DNA of 64,000 nt from Dolomedes plantarius (GCA_907164885.2 OU015490.1:222130554-222194553); one strand, 5' to 3'; positions 50,231 through 62,715 are shown, numbered from the stretch's first letter. Notes: a model not told the origin generated them from the sequence alone. Numbers and translations: made by a program.

Positions 50231-51440
50231 TGAATATTCTGGCTAGGGGGCATTAGAAGCAAATACAACGATAAATTATGTCCATAACTGATATTCATTC
50301 CTTGCTACAAGTATACTTTTTCAAGATCTGAATAGAAAGGTTTAAAAAATAAAATGAGGTTATAAAATACTGCACAAGAGAGTTAAAATGGGGAAATTAA
50401 AAAACGGATATATAAAGACAAGTGACGCATATATATAAACAGTGAATGGAGAAAAGGAAGTACAGAAAGTAGATATAGATGATACTTAATGATTATTTCA
50501 AAACTTCTCTTTCGGGATTTAGTTCTTTTAATAACGTTATTGGACTGCTTCAATCCCTTTCAATCCGCTTAGCAAACTTAAATGTAAAAAATCGATGAAA
50601 TGAGATACCTTTTTTCTCGAATTTCATCAAATGCCTTTAAACTTCGCTAACGAGCTACAAAGAACTGCGATTTGATTCTTTGCAAGTAAGTAATTCGAAA
50701 GTAACTTGCAAGACTTTTACACTTTACTGGGTAATCAGTAAATTTATCTGCCGAAATCAAATCTAAGTTTCCCCCCTCCCTGTTTGAATGAAGCTTTTTC
50801 TACAAGTATAATAAGTTGCATGCAAATTTCACTAGCATCTCGTGTTGCCAGAAACTCACTTAATGAAATGTTTATGTTAATGTTTAATTAATTATTACTA
50901 AGAACTATAAATGAAATTACTAATTAAGGTTTTAAGCAGTCCTACTTTACCGATTTCTTCAAGCCTAAAATTAATTTATATCTCCTTCTCTTATACAACT
51001 CATACGAATATGAAATTCTTACCACCAAAAGCATGATAGCTGTTCTATACATCTTTGATTTTACAGCTAAATGCTACGTTCATTAAATTTTTATAATTTT
51101 ATTAGAAGTTTGAGTCTGTATTTTTGTCGAACCTAGATAAAAATAAAGCTACGTCTTTAGAAATAAAATTAGAACCAAGAATGACGGAGAAATCCTGTAT
51201 TTTAAATTTATACCTAATTTTAAAAGAAAATAAGTTATTACATCTTATTAAAACAATTAATAAAGGTAACTAAAAGTGTGCTATTATTTTTTTAAATGCT
51301 TTCAATAGCGTCCAATGCATCGGACCTTTCTACGGTAAGCTATAAGCATTTAATATGGACCAGATTTACATTAAATTCATAATATTTCAAATAATGAAAT
51401 CAAAAATCTACAGAGCTGAAAAAATATCGTGTGTCTAATG
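50231..51440. other. AT-rich stretch, nothing recognised
   Basis: No ORF above 60 codons on either strand and no repeat ends. Confidence 0.5.
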
Positions 51441-52143
51441 CAGGGATTCTCAACCTTTTAATGTTTCTACACCCTTGGGAATGAAATTAGAAACATGGGC
51501 TAACCTTGTTAGAATTTTAATTTTTCAGTTTTTTAAAATATTAAACCAAAGTGGAATACATATCAGGAACGAGTTAAATTTAATTTCAAATGAAATTCTT
51601 ACTCCACAGCTGATTTATCATTTATTACAATATAAGTAAAAAAATATCTGATGAGCATTCATTAATACAAGTTCAAAATTAGCTATGGTGTTAATTTATT
51701 CTGATTTTTCTGACAATATAAATACGATCCCCTTGTAGTAGCACTACTTTGTGCTAATATTTTTTCGTACACTTAACCTGATTGTCCTGACACATCATTA
51801 GAGGTTTAAAATGTGAATGGAAAAAATGCCATGGATTCCCGACGATGGACGAAATTCTTGCTTAACAAGGTAATTTGGCTATGTTGACGCGTATTCCAAA
51901 TAGGGAATCTGTATTACAGTTTTAAATGATCTTGACCTACTAATTCAAACCTCATATTTGCCTTATAATTGAATGTGTTGATTATAATAGCAATTTTAGA
52001 AGTGTTTAACGGTAAGGTACTCCATTCTTACTTTTAGTTTTTTCAGAAATCTGCTTTTGGTAATTATTTTAGTTAAGACGTCTCTTTCTAACATTTTAAA
52101 AGTGATGTGAAAAAGAAATTTATGGGGCGAATAATTTAATATA
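51441..52143. other. Possible hAT end and AT-rich sequence
   Basis: CAGGGATTCTCAACCTTTTA (51442-51461) is a textbook hAT left terminus, but I did not find the right terminus or an 8-bp duplication. The rest is AT-rich with no gene. Confidence 0.4.
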
Positions 52144-53061
52144 CAGGGTGAATTCTTTAAACTGACACTACTCAGAGCCATCTGTAGCGCGATCTATCAG
52201 CCGGAATTCCACCAAAATTGATATAAGAACGACAGGGAAAAGAGTTTAAGTGTAAAAAAAATACTTCCAAAAGTCACTGATAGGGGACGATATGGCGCTG
52301 TTGTTGTCGGCGCACCCCGAGAATTTGCATAAAAGTCAAGTTAAAACATTAAATGCAAATTCATGACTACGTAGTTGACAGCTGTATTTTGGGCTATAAA
52401 GATCGGTGCGGAATCTGTTGCGCCTTCGCTTTACAGAAGAAAGGGTCATCAGTCGCGTTTTTCCACTAGCATGGCCACCTCGCTTCCCGAACGTAACCCA
52501 TGTGACATCTTCCTGTGGGGTTATTTAAAGTCTAAGATGTATCTTGGAGGAGTATGGAACATGGCGGCTCTAATGGGCAACATATCCCGGACTTTAATGA
52601 ACATTCCCGGTGACATGTTACGCTTGGCCGTTGAAAACGTAGTGTTCAGGATACAATGTGTCGTCCACTAGGACTGTGGTCACATTGAAAGAGGGGTGAA
52701 GGGAATTTGCAGCATAAAGTGGTGTTGTAGGGAAATTTCTTTGTTTATTCATTTGTCTGTTTTAAAACTTTTTCGGTATTCATCCCTATCTTTATAGCCC
52801 GAAAAACTGACGCTGCTGTCGACTACATAGTCGTGAATGTGCATTTTGATGTTTTACTGGCATTTTATGCAAAAACTCGGGTGCGCCGACAACAACAGCG
52901 CCATATATTCCCCTATCAGCGACTTTTGGAACTATTTTGTTTTTCACGGAAAATCTTTCCCATGTCGTCCTTAGCCCCTCTATCAATTTTGGTGAATTCC
53001 GGCTGATAGATCGTGCTACAAATGGCTCTAATTAGGTCAGATTTAAAAAAAAATCCCCCTG
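52144..53061 (+). mobile_element. Mariner-like element with ~250 bp TIRs
   Basis: TA-CAGGGTGAATTC at the left; the right end reversed is TA-CAGGGGGATTTT. Both arms share GAGCCATCTGTAGC-like, GATCTATCAGCCGGAATTC and CACCAAAATTGATA sequence, and AACAACAGCGCCATAT with GGCGCACCC-like flanks, over about 250 bp. The 918 bp element holds a short plus-strand transposase end. Confidence 0.88.
52384..52671 (+). pseudogene. Mariner-like transposase C-terminal fragment
   Basis: The frame reads RRKGHQSRFSTSMATSLPER and then NPCDIFLWGYLKSKMYLGGV, the NPCDFxLWGxLK block that contains the last catalytic D of one mariner-related family. MLRLAVENVVFRIQCVVH follows, its usual C-terminus. The first two catalytic residues are missing. 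The first ~20 codons also read through part of the left inverted arm (AIKIG, copied from the arm). A deletion derivative, dependent on an enzyme in trans. Confidence 0.75.
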
Positions 53062-53776
53062 TATATAAATGTGTGTATTTAATTTTTTGTGTTTTTATTA
53101 TCTTCCAGTGATAATTCTCAGAATACTGAAACTCTGAAATTAGCTGGTGACATTTTGGGATGATTTCAATTTTAATCGAGTTCTACTAAGAAATAATGCC
53201 CTAAAAACAAATGTCCTTGCAACTAGCATAAACCAAACTGCTCCTAGCTGCAATTTTAGTAGCTTTATATTACTCCTATGCCAATTGCCTATACGCAGTT
53301 TCAATTAAACTTTCCTTAAACTTTTATTATTCGTGAAAACAAATGTTTTGCACTAAAGTATCTTGCATTTCAAATGAACTACAGCTTTTAATTGCAGTTT
53401 GATTACTTAACGAAACTTAAATAAATGCCAGGAGAGTTTACTCGTTATAAATCCAAAACATATCTAGTATGTTTCTTTTAAGATTTTTTAATGTATTTTT
53501 ATGAATGGGAACTACAATACACATTTTCAGTATTATCTGCTTCAATGAGGAGAAATCATATGAAAAGGGTAAGTTACCCCATTAGAAAGAAAATTATTCT
53601 TTCACTTAAACTTTCCCGTATTCTGAATGTTTCTAGAATTTCAAACTCCCTCATGTACTTGGTATAGCTGGGGGCTAAGTTAGGACAACTGACAATAACA
53701 CAGATTAACCTTTTAATTACGGGGTGGGATAGCATGTATCCCAGGAATACGGGCCCAAGAATAAATAAATGAATAA

Positions 53777-53777
<1 letters not shown>
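53062..53777. other. AT-rich stretch, nothing recognised
   Basis: No gene. A GGGGTGGGATAGCATGTATC block lies just before the microsatellite at 53778. Confidence 0.4.
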
Positions 53778-53840
<63 letters not shown>

Positions 53841-53842
53841 TA

Positions 53843-53881
<39 letters not shown>

Positions 53882-53882
53882 G

Positions 53883-53920
<38 letters not shown>

Positions 53921-53921
53921 A
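53778..53921. repeat. (TA)n(TG)n microsatellite
   Basis: TA tract passing into TG and GAGA. The same order recurs at 55986-56049 at the head of the second copy of the flanking duplication. Confidence 0.97.
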
Positions 53922-54101
53922 GAGAGTGTGTTTCTACATAGATCATACTCATCGGAAACAATCCATTGGTTTTTAGACAGCATTGACACAGCTGATGAAG
54001 AAATGATGTCTAAACCTCTTTCAAACTTTCTTTTCATGTTATTTGTTCCTGGCTGTAAGTAGCTTTAGAGCTATTACTGGTTGTCTCTATCATCTGTTTC
54101 T

Positions 54102-54167
<66 letters not shown>

Positions 54168-54404
54168 TATATATACCCCCTTAATGTCCCTTAGAAAGGG
54201 GGTATGAAATTTCCTGTTCTAAAGAAGGAATCGGAAAAAATGGGCCCCGTTAGCTAAAGGTTGAAATTTTTTAATTCTTATTAAGAACATTGTACTGTAC
54301 TTAACAGAAACGTGATTTTTTTTACAATTCTGAGGAGTTTAGCTAAATTCCCTCTAATTTAAAATAAAATTTATTACTTTCTGAGTAAGGTTACTTTCTG
54401 AGTC
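53922..54404 (+). repeat. Flanking duplication, copy 1
   Basis: About 480 bp colinear with 56036-56452, starting at GAGTGTGTTT..TAGATCATACTCATCGGAA and ending at TTTATTACTTTCTGAGT. Includes a hairpin of TACCCCCTT and AAGGGGGTA. An extra TA tract (54103-54175) makes this copy longer. The last 14 bases are repeated (TTACTTTCTGAGT twice) at the junction. Confidence 0.9.
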
Positions 54405-54422
54405 AGGACGGTATCAGGACGC

Positions 54423-54611
54423 TATCTGGACGGAAGCGAATTCAAAATCGTGACCGACCATAATCCATTGGTATGGCTCAAGAAGAATGCCAGTTCAAAT
54501 GGCCGGCTTTTTCGGTGGCAACTTATGTTGCAGAAATTCTGTTTCAGAGTAGAACACAAGCCGGGAAGACAGAATACAAGCGCTGCCGCATTAAGCAGAT
54601 GCATTCCTTAA
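54423..54611 (+). pseudogene. Gypsy RNase H C-terminal fragment
   Basis: The frame reads YLDGSEFKIVTDHNPLVWLK, then a segment with NGRLFRWQLMLQKFCFRVEH, and ends LSRCIP-stop. TDHNPLVWL and NGRLxRWxLxLQxFxFxVExKxGxxN are the end of the RNase H domain in Ty3/Gypsy pol. The usual ADALSR reads SAAALSR. The upstream RT and following integrase are absent, and the frame starts at the duplication junction. Confidence 0.9.
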
Positions 54612-54856
54612 ACGTCCGCGAATTACCTTAGATTTGTAAGTGTAGTAGCATAGAGAATTAAATGTTAGTACCATGAATTTATTTGTGTTTGTTTTTAGTT
54701 AATCTAGTTAGCGCATATGTAAGTAATTGTCAGAATTGTGTATTTTTATTTTGTGTAGTAGAAAAAACTGTTGGAACTGGTACATTAGATAGCAAAATTG
54801 GGAACCACCCACACGAAACGTTTGGTTTTCAATATGCAACCACATTGAAAACTTTA

Positions 54857-54871
54857 ACGGCAGGGGGGTTA
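54857..54871 (+). promoter_or_regulatory. Gypsy polypurine tract
   Basis: CGGCAGGGGGGTTA directly precedes TGTAGAG, the LTR start. A G-run followed by TTATGTAG is a usual Gypsy arrangement. Confidence 0.65.
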
Positions 54872-55985
54872 TGTAGAGTATTGCATTTCAACCCTCTCCG
54901 ATAATAAAAGAATTCTTCTATCTCGGCCTGAGAGTCATCAAAGAAACCAGACCACTCAGTTGGCAAAATGCTGACGGCATTTCCTTTGTTCATCCGATAG
55001 ACTTGTTCCACAGAACGTTAGGAGGCCTCGGTCATTTTTCTTGATTAAGTCTGTCGTTACAAACCGGGTGAGTTGACAACCGGTTGACATCAATTATGAA
55101 TGACAGGAGACTCAGGTGCTTTTCATTCATGAACTATCAGTTGTTAAGCAGCATCCTGGAGGCACCGCGTGCCTGCACAAAAAGACTCGTGCGGTTACCT
55201 CTTCTCATTGACCGGCAGTTTGAGGCTCTTTGAAGTGGCTTTGAGGACAAACTAAAAAGGCGGCCGCTTAGACTCGGGGGAAATATTTCCTTATCGCCCC
55301 GGAAAACCCATTTCCGTTGCTCACTTGTTCTAGATCGTTCTAACTTTCCGGACAGTGATGCAATATCCGGTGGAGGCTCTCCTATAAAAGAGAATGGACC
55401 CCTTGGCCGTGGCTTGCGTCTTTTTGTTCCTGACCCGTGGCGGATCCATTGTGAGAGGCAGCCGGTGGCCGCCTTTGAGGTACAGAGTCCCTTGTGACTG
55501 TTTGCAGCGACGATTAAGTTCCTGTAGGAGTAAACATACTCCTCTAATTTTGTTCGGAGACCAGTCTTCGGGAAGTAGCCTTTGCTACCGAAATTTCCAG
55601 TCAGGAGTCCCTTCTCCTTATTTCTATATTTTCATCGCTACCGGGTGCGTGCAGTGGTGACCACTGCACGATACACGACTGTTGATATTGTTGGGGAGCC
55701 CGTTTTCCCATCGGGACGAAGTGCCGTTTCATCATCATTGAAGCAGAGTCAGTTTTCTGCTAGACTAGCGGACTGAATTGTTCTTACTCCGCCCCACGCC
55801 GATTAAATCGAGTGTGATATTTCTTAAGATTACCGAAGTTTCATCTTGCATCTGTGCAGTGTACATATCTCATCATCATCAATTTTCTCAATAAATTGCG
55901 TTTGTTTTGTTTAAGTTACGATTGATGTATACCTAGTGTGTTTAGTTCATCTACTGGTTGCAACTACGAAACTCAGTTCGCTACA
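54872..55985 (+). repeat. Gypsy 3' LTR
   Basis: Starts TGTAGAGTATTGC and ends TTCGCTACA, a near-perfect short inverted repeat. Contains a TATA box CTCCTATAAAAGAGAATGG at about 55379-55397 and AATAAA at about 55891-55896. At 1.1 kb it is long but plausible. The short frames inside it are not genes. Confidence 0.75.
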
Positions 55986-56026
<41 letters not shown>

Positions 56027-56035
56027 TATATATAT

Positions 56036-56452
56036 ATGTGTGTGTGTGAGAGTGTGTTTATTGTATAGATCATACTCATCGGAACAATCCATTGGTTTTT
56101 AGACAGCATTGACACCGCTGATGAAGAAATGCTGTCTAAAACCTCTTTCAAACTTTTCTTTTCATGTTATTTGTTCCTGGGTGCAAGTAGCTTTAGAGCT
56201 ATTACTGGTTTCTCTATCATCTGTTTCTTATATATATATATATATACCCCCTTTTGTCCCTTAGAAAGGGGGTATGAATTTCCTGTTCTAAAGAAGGAAT
56301 CGGAAAAATGGGCCCCGTTAGCTAAAGGTTGAAATTTTTTAATTCTTATTTAGAAATTGTACTGTACTTAACAGAAAACATGATTTTTTTACAATTCTGA
56401 TAGTTTAGGTTAAATTCCCTCTTATTTAAAAATAAAATTTATTACTTTCTGA
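56036..56452 (+). repeat. Flanking duplication, copy 2
   Basis: Second copy of 53922-54404, with scattered differences and a shorter TA tract. It ends TTACTTTCTGAGTCAC and then unique sequence. Confidence 0.9.
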
Positions 56453-56669
56453 GTCACTTAAACATGGACCATAACATCATTCAAGATAATGAAAGAGAGA
56501 AATTGACCCCAATACTCTGTCAAGCACTTTAAATATATCAAAACTTAACTTATAGCATTTAAAAGTATTTTGAGTATATGAAAGTTATATAGGCAGATAC
56601 GCATATCATTTTCATTATATTTTTATTATTGAAATTCAATAATAAACTCTTTAAAGATGTAAATTTCTT

Positions 56670-57480
56670 TAATAAGAGTAATATAGTAATTAAATGTAAT
56701 ATACAGCTGAAAACTACCATGAATTATTAATTCTCAGAAATATTCCAAACGTCATATATAATCGTCTAACTTATAATATCAATACATCAGGTATCACAAA
56801 TCAGTTTCTGTGTGTGAAGGTGGCAAATATTTTTGATTATAGTAATCTAGTAATTAAGAGGAATATACGATTTTAAACTGCCATCAATTATCAATCCCCA
56901 GAAATATTTCAAGTGTCGTTTATAATTGTCTGTCTTATAAAAGCAATTCATCAGGTATCACAAATGAGTTTCTTAGTGTGAAGTGTGCAAATTTTTTTAA
57001 TCACAGTAATTTAGTAATTAAGAGGAATATACAATTTTAAACTACCATAAATTATTAATTCCCAGCAATATTTCAAGTGTCGTATATAATCGTCTGTCTC
57101 ATAAAGGCAATTCATCAGGTATCCCAAATCCGTTTCTGTGTGGGAATGTTGCAAATTTTTTTTTAAATCCCAGTTATCTTGTATGAGAAATATACAGCTT
57201 TAAACTACCATGACTTATTAATTCCCAGCGATATTTCAAGAGTCGTATATAATTTTCTGTCTTACAAAGCAATTCATCAGGTATCACAAATCAGTTTCTG
57301 AGTGTGAAGGTTGCAAAATTTTTTAATCACAGTAATCTAGTAATTAAGAGGAATATACGGTTTGAAACTACCATTAATTATTAATTCCCAGCAATATTTC
57401 AAATGTCGTATATAATTTTCTTTCTTTGAAAAGCAATTCATCAGGTATCACATATCAGTTTCTATGCGTGAAGGTAGATT
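56670..57480 (+). repeat. ~164 bp satellite array, nearly five units
   Basis: The word CATCAGGTATC recurs at 56785, 56949, 57113, 57275 and 57439, giving periods of 164, 164, 162 and 164 bp. Each unit also has TTTAAACTACCAT..ATTATTAATTCCCAG, AATATTTCAAGTGTCGTATATAA and TAATTAAGAGGAATATAC. Units differ by roughly a tenth of positions by eye. The array may be an outlier of a larger satellite. Confidence 0.95.
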
Positions 57481-58002
57481 ATTAAGAACTATATATTGCA
57501 TTTAATATGCAAGGTGGAAAATAACTTAGTGCACGAAAGTAAACACACATTTAAATAAATCATTATTTACTCGTTAAACATTCCCACCCATTTAAAGAAA
57601 TTAATGAGAAATTAGCCCGACGAGAACAAGTTCTTTGCAAAAGAGAAATGAAAAATGTGTTATTAATTACTTGTGCACAGAGTAATGCATTTTAAAAGGC
57701 AGGAACTTTAAATTACTGCCATCTTTCCAATAATTCAATCTGTGAGTGAAATAATTAATTCCTTGAAACTCAAAATACTTAATCATAATTATACGTACAA
57801 GTTAAATTAGAAGAGAGACAGAATTCACAATAAATTGAATCGTATTTCTGTATTTTAAGATTCGCTGTAATTTAAGATTTCACTGTATGATAAAGGAAGG
57901 TCGGTATAAAGATATTAGAATCCAACTACCTTGTCAAATTTGATTGGTATTTTCGGAAAAATTTGCACTGATGGACATACTATAATTGAAATATTAAGAT
58001 TT
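57481..58002. other. AT-rich spacer
   Basis: No feature seen. Confidence 0.5.
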
Positions 58003-58415
58003 TGTTGTTTTGTTGTTTTGTTGTTGTTGGTGGTGGTGGTGATGGTGATGGTGATGGTGCTGCTGAAGGTCCCCTGGCCGGGTCCACATAGGTCGTTCCA
58101 GACCAGGTCCACATAGGCTTTTCAGGATGAAGACTGCTGACCCAGTTTACAATAGCACCATAAGGGTCAGGGTCCGTCTTAGCTAGGTGCCATCTCAATT
58201 TTTACAGAGCACCCCAGAGGTGACATCTGGGGGAAAACATACCCTTTCCCACCCTCGCTGACATCAATTAGTGACTTTCCGGTCTACGGATTTAGCGTGT
58301 CCATATCTGGCCTAGACATGGAAGTATTTAATGGCGCTTCTCAGGATTGGAACCAAGGATACTCGGAGCTGAAATCCGACGAGGTACCACTGGGCAACCT
58401 CGGGTCCAGTAAGGT
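58003..58415 (-). repeat. tRNA-derived SINE, second family
   Basis: On the minus strand the head reads GTTGCCCAGTGGTACCTCG (box A region) and GGTTCCAATCC (box B). The tail is (AAC)n, seen here as GTTGTTTTGTTGTTG at 58003-58030. The GGTGGTGATGGTGATGG run at 58031-58060 is a simple-repeat extension. Body shared with 49935-50230. Confidence 0.8.
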
Positions 58416-58829
58416 TTTTAAATGGCAGTATTTAAAATTGATGTTGAAGCTTATACTATAATTAAGATATAAAAGAACTGAATCAATTTCAACTTTCTTA
58501 ATATATACAGGTTCAATAAATTATTATTTTCTTTGTCACTTGGTAATTCTAAAGAAGTAAATCGGCAACTCAGGGAGCTTATTAAATCGGTATATGATAT
58601 TCATACAGCTTTCCTTCAGTAATGTTATAATAAGTATTTATGAATTGGTTTGTCATTATTAGGTCTCAAAAATGACTGATTGTATCTCTAATTTATTTAA
58701 ACGCATGTTGACGCCAGATCACACTCACAGCATGACATACCTACCAATACCCCTTAACTCAAGGCCTGAGCAATGATTTCTGACGTGAAGTATACGGTCC
58801 TCCCACAGTGGATTTCATCTAGTGTGTCT

Positions 58830-59256
58830 AATTTAAAATCAATTCACTTCAGCTAGAGAATTATTTTCAGAAAAGTGTCCTCATTTCCTACTGTCTTGTA
58901 ATTTGATGTAAAAAAGGTATCAATCTTTAATTAACGGTTAGAACGTTTCAAACATTTCACAGACACGGCATATTAATTGCATGCTAATTACTTGCCTTTT
59001 ATAAATGTCAAATGACTGGTACCTAAAATGAAATAAAAAATATTTATTGATGTGTTAAAATCTAGGACATTCCATTTTATAAAGGTCAAATAATTGGTAC
59101 CTAAAATGAAATTAAAAATTATTAATTGATTGATGTGTCAAGTTCAAGGACATTGCATTTTATAAAGGTCAAATGACCTGTGCCTATCATTAAATCAAAA
59201 ATCATTGATTGGTGTGTCAAGTTCGAGGGCATTGCATTTTATAAATGTCAAATGGC
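58830..59256 (+). repeat. Second tandem array, left part
   Basis: Units contain TTTTATAAAGGTCAAAT, GGTACCTAAAATGAAATT and GATGTGTCAAGTT. Copies start at about 58997, 59074, 59157 and 59237 (short period about 80 bp), preceded by a longer unit with CTGTCTTGTAATTTGATGTAAAAA. The array resumes at 60764. Confidence 0.85.
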
Positions 59257-60763
59257 TGGTCGCAGTGGGGGCGAAAGGGTTCTCGCAAATAGAACAGATG
59301 CAAGATAGGCACAAAGTAATGTGAGAATAATATATTCAGAAACGGGCAGTAAGTGGTGACCAGCTGTATTTAACGAGCTGCTTAGGCTAAAATGGAGACG
59401 AGAAATGCCAAGTTGAAAGGAAATACGGACAGTTAAGTGGGACCAGCTGGATTTAATGAACTTAGCAGTCGAAAACTGGAAACGAAGGGAATCCAAAGTT
59501 GATGAAAAAAGAAGATAAGGTATTTAGGATGTTGACTTCGTTAGAAGAATAGCAGGAGGTCGAAGAGGGGCACGAGAATTTGGGAGTTTGGGGGAACCCC
59601 AAAAAGGAGGGCGTCATAAACAGGTGACGGGCGCCTCCTTCAATTTAGATTGTGAGAAGAATAATTATAAAATATATGTTCGGCCAATAATATAGGTCCA
59701 AGTTTGCCCATTGGTTAGAAGGTGGCCACCAACGGAAGCCCAGAGTTGAAGTTAAGTTCAGCGTGAGAAAAGTTTGGCAGAGCAGATTGATCTGAGAAAT
59801 CGACAGACGTAGGCAGAATCAGGAGCTGAATAGGCCGCAGTTGATTTAGCATGGCGGGTATGTAAGCCCCGTCATTAGTTAGGGAGATAGTTAGTGATGC
59901 AGAATCACGTACAGACTGGACCTGGCATAGAGAGGCAGTCGTACTGATACACGTAGTCAACCCAAGAGATGTAGATTGCACTCGAAAGAAGCAGGTAGAT
60001 TTGACGATCGGCCATAGTGATAATGATCTGAAGTATAGATAGAAGTATTAGCGAATCAGCCTGAATGACTATTGGAGAAGCAGACACAAGCCCTCTCTGT
60101 TCCAGTGCGTGAAATGCCTGCCCGTTGAAGTGCCAATCACCCATAAAGACTCCCGCACCGAGCCGAACCTGCGACGCACGTTTGCCGACCCAAGGAGAGG
60201 ACAACACGCGGTGACCAGCCCCCTAACCCTAGATGGAGTTACCCGTCTAGTTTAACGCGGAGTTGACCCTGAGCCCTGCCGAAACCACTCGTCGAACGCG
60301 CGCCACCACCCAAGGGAGCAGAGTCCAGTAACAAGTTTGACCTATAGGATAGAGGCTCAATCCAGCCAGCCCCGCTATTGTCAAGAGGAGAACCCATTGT
60401 AAGAGAGCGCATTCCCAGCTGTGCGAGCGAGAAAAGTTGCTACAGGTATGGGATTTTTATGTACTTGGTAATTCCATGTCATATGCTCACTGGATAAAGT
60501 GAAATTAGACGGTCGAGTAGAATAATGATAGGGAAAATTACAATTAATATTAACATATATTGCCATAGATATATATCACTTAGATTTGTTGAGTAGTAAA
60601 TTAGTATTTTTAGTATTATTAAGCACCTGATATATCATGAAGTGTATAAGTGTATTTATTTTATTGTTATGTTTAATAAATTGATTTGTGTATGTACGTA
60701 TGAGTAATCACTCTTTGTCATATAACAGAAAGTACTAACCACAACAAATAGCTATACGGTTAC
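59257..60763. mobile_element. 1.5 kb insertion in the tandem array (probable solo LTR)
   Basis: The inserted sequence starts CGCAGTGGGGGCG and ends ACGGTTACA. It interrupts a unit exactly inside CTGGTACC, with GGT on both sides. It is GC-richer and partly purine-rich, with an AATAAA at about 60672 followed by a GT-rich stretch, as in an LTR. On the minus strand it starts TGTAACCG, like the Gypsy LTR at 16 kb. No ORF is recognised. The short duplication and missing TG/CA agreement leave the class open. Confidence 0.5.
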
Positions 60764-61265
60764 AGGTACCTAAAATGAAATTAAAAATTATTAATAAATT
60801 TGCCAAGTTAGAGGATTATTTTCATAAATATTTTCAAATTTCTTTCTGTATTGCAATTTGGTGTAAAAATGAGTATCAATCTAAAAATAATGGTTTGAAA
60901 CATTTCAAACAGGCTGAATATTAATTTCATGCTAACACTTCCATTTTTTAAAGGTCAAATTACTAGTACTTAAAAGTAAATTAAAATTATTAAATGATGT
61001 GTCAATTTAGAGGATTATAATTTATGAATGTTTCCTCATTTCTTACTGTCTTGTAATTTGATGTAAAAAACGATATCAATCTTTTAAACAACAGTTAGAA
61101 AATTTCAAACATTTCAAAGAGACTGCTCATTAATTTCATGTTAAATACTTGCATTTTAGTGAAATGGCTGGTACCTAAAAGTCACCTAAAAGCGTTTAGT
61201 CAAGTGACTGGTACCTAAAATGAAATTGAAAATCAATTGATGTGTCAAATTTATAGGATGTAAAT
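60764..61265 (+). repeat. Second tandem array, right part
   Basis: Continues the array with longer units (~230 bp) that carry GGTACCTAAAATGAAATT, ATGTGTCAA.TT.GAGGATTA, CTGTCTTGTAATTTGATGTAAAAA and ACATTTCA.A.A sequence, matching 58830-59000. Confidence 0.85.
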
Positions 61266-62146
61266 TTTTTTATTCTGTAAAAAAATTTATAGTAGAACAG
61301 ATATTTAACGCAAGTTTAAAGACATTTTAATCAGGATTGTGAAACTTTCAATGAGAGATAACTATTATTAAAGAAGAACAGTAAATTTGTTCGAAAGTTA
61401 AAAGTCATTTTCCCCTTCTCATCTGTGCACGTTTTTATACCACTGATATACAGTTTGTATTCAGGAATGTTCATGTGCTCATCAGTATATTATAATTCTG
61501 AATTGCAGAAAGAAATATTCAAAAAGATTCCTTACCATACTTATAATAAAATACTTATCAAATATCTATAAATATGCTGTAAAAGTAATATTCACTACTT
61601 CAGAAAGTTTTAAAATTTTAAAAAGTCCTTTATTCTAAAGATCTTAATACTACTTTAAAAAATTTGGTTTGCTAATGATTAGAATTTAAAACTTTTCTAA
61701 TCGTTTCAACATCTCAGCATCAAAAGATAAAACGTTATCAGCAATATTAAATTTTGAGCATTTTCTATAGATGTCGTTTAAATCAAGCAAGTATTCATTA
61801 GGATATTTTTCAGCGTCTTTTAGAAAACTAATGATTAAAAATCGGATATATATTGATCAGCGACATACTTTCAATGCTTCTTTTAAATATCAAGTTTATT
61901 CTCACTGTACTTCCAACTTATCAGTCTTAAGGATATCGACCAAAGTATTTTGGCATTGAAAAAAAAATATGCATTTAATAAATACAAGAATTCAAAACTT
62001 TTATCAATATATCCGCCCTTCAGAGAACTTAGTACACGCTAAAATAAAATGAAGACGTTTAGGGCAACATCAGACACAGTTTGGAAACATATTTTTTTGA
62101 AAAATGTTACCGTTGAATCTCAGAAAACTTAAATTTAGGCTCCAAA
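61266..62146. other. AT-rich stretch, nothing recognised
   Basis: A 62-codon plus frame (61771-61959) has no known match. No repeat ends seen. Confidence 0.5.
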
Positions 62147-62715
62147 TCTTATGTATTATAGAACATCAATTTAATTAATTTTAAACTTAAGTAAACACTA
62201 TGCATTATCGAAATATAAAGTTTAAAAGTTTATCGACAAAACTTTTATAATCTTAATATTTCTTACACGAAAAATATGTTTTTCATATTCATATGATTAA
62301 ATATCTGTTACATTATATAATATGTTATTTAACCCCAATTTATAACAGTATCTTTCATGTTATTTATTACTTGAAATAAAATTAAGTATATATATATATA
62401 TGTATATGTATATATGTGTGTGTGTGTGTATATATGATAAAGTGAGAACTTTTTTTATTTCTTATGTATTATAGAACATTAATTTAATTAATTTTAAACC
62501 CAAGTAAACACTATGCATTATTGAAATATAAATTTCAAAAATTTTATCGACAAACTTTTATGGTCTTAATATTTCTTGCACGAAAAATCTGTTTATCAGA
62601 GGATTAAATATCTGTTATATTGTATAATCTGTTATTTAATCTCAAATTAAACAGTATCTTTCAGGTTATTTATTATTTGAAATAAATTTAAGTATACTGT
62701 ATATATATATATATA
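62147..62715 (+). repeat. Tandem duplication of a ~260 bp segment
   Basis: Two copies start CTTATGTATTATAGAACAT at about 62147 and 62460 and run colinear to AGTATA(TA)n. Each ends in a TA/TG microsatellite. Divergence is moderate. Confidence 0.9.

Larger units (their letters stand above)
54405..55985 (+). mobile_element. Gypsy 3' fragment: RNase H, PPT and LTR
   Basis: Plus-strand order is RNase H end (54423-54611), ~260 bp without known coding, polypurine tract and LTR. It is wedged between two copies of the ~480 bp repeat and lacks all 5' parts. Confidence 0.8.

Noticed and set aside
54683..54904. Plus frame between RNase H and the Gypsy LTR as an env gene
   Set aside because: Too short, no signal peptide or transmembrane pattern, and it runs into the LTR.
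56670..57480. Possible CRISPR-like array because of regular spacing
   Set aside because: The whole ~164 bp unit repeats; there are no short repeats with unique spacers, and the DNA is eukaryotic.
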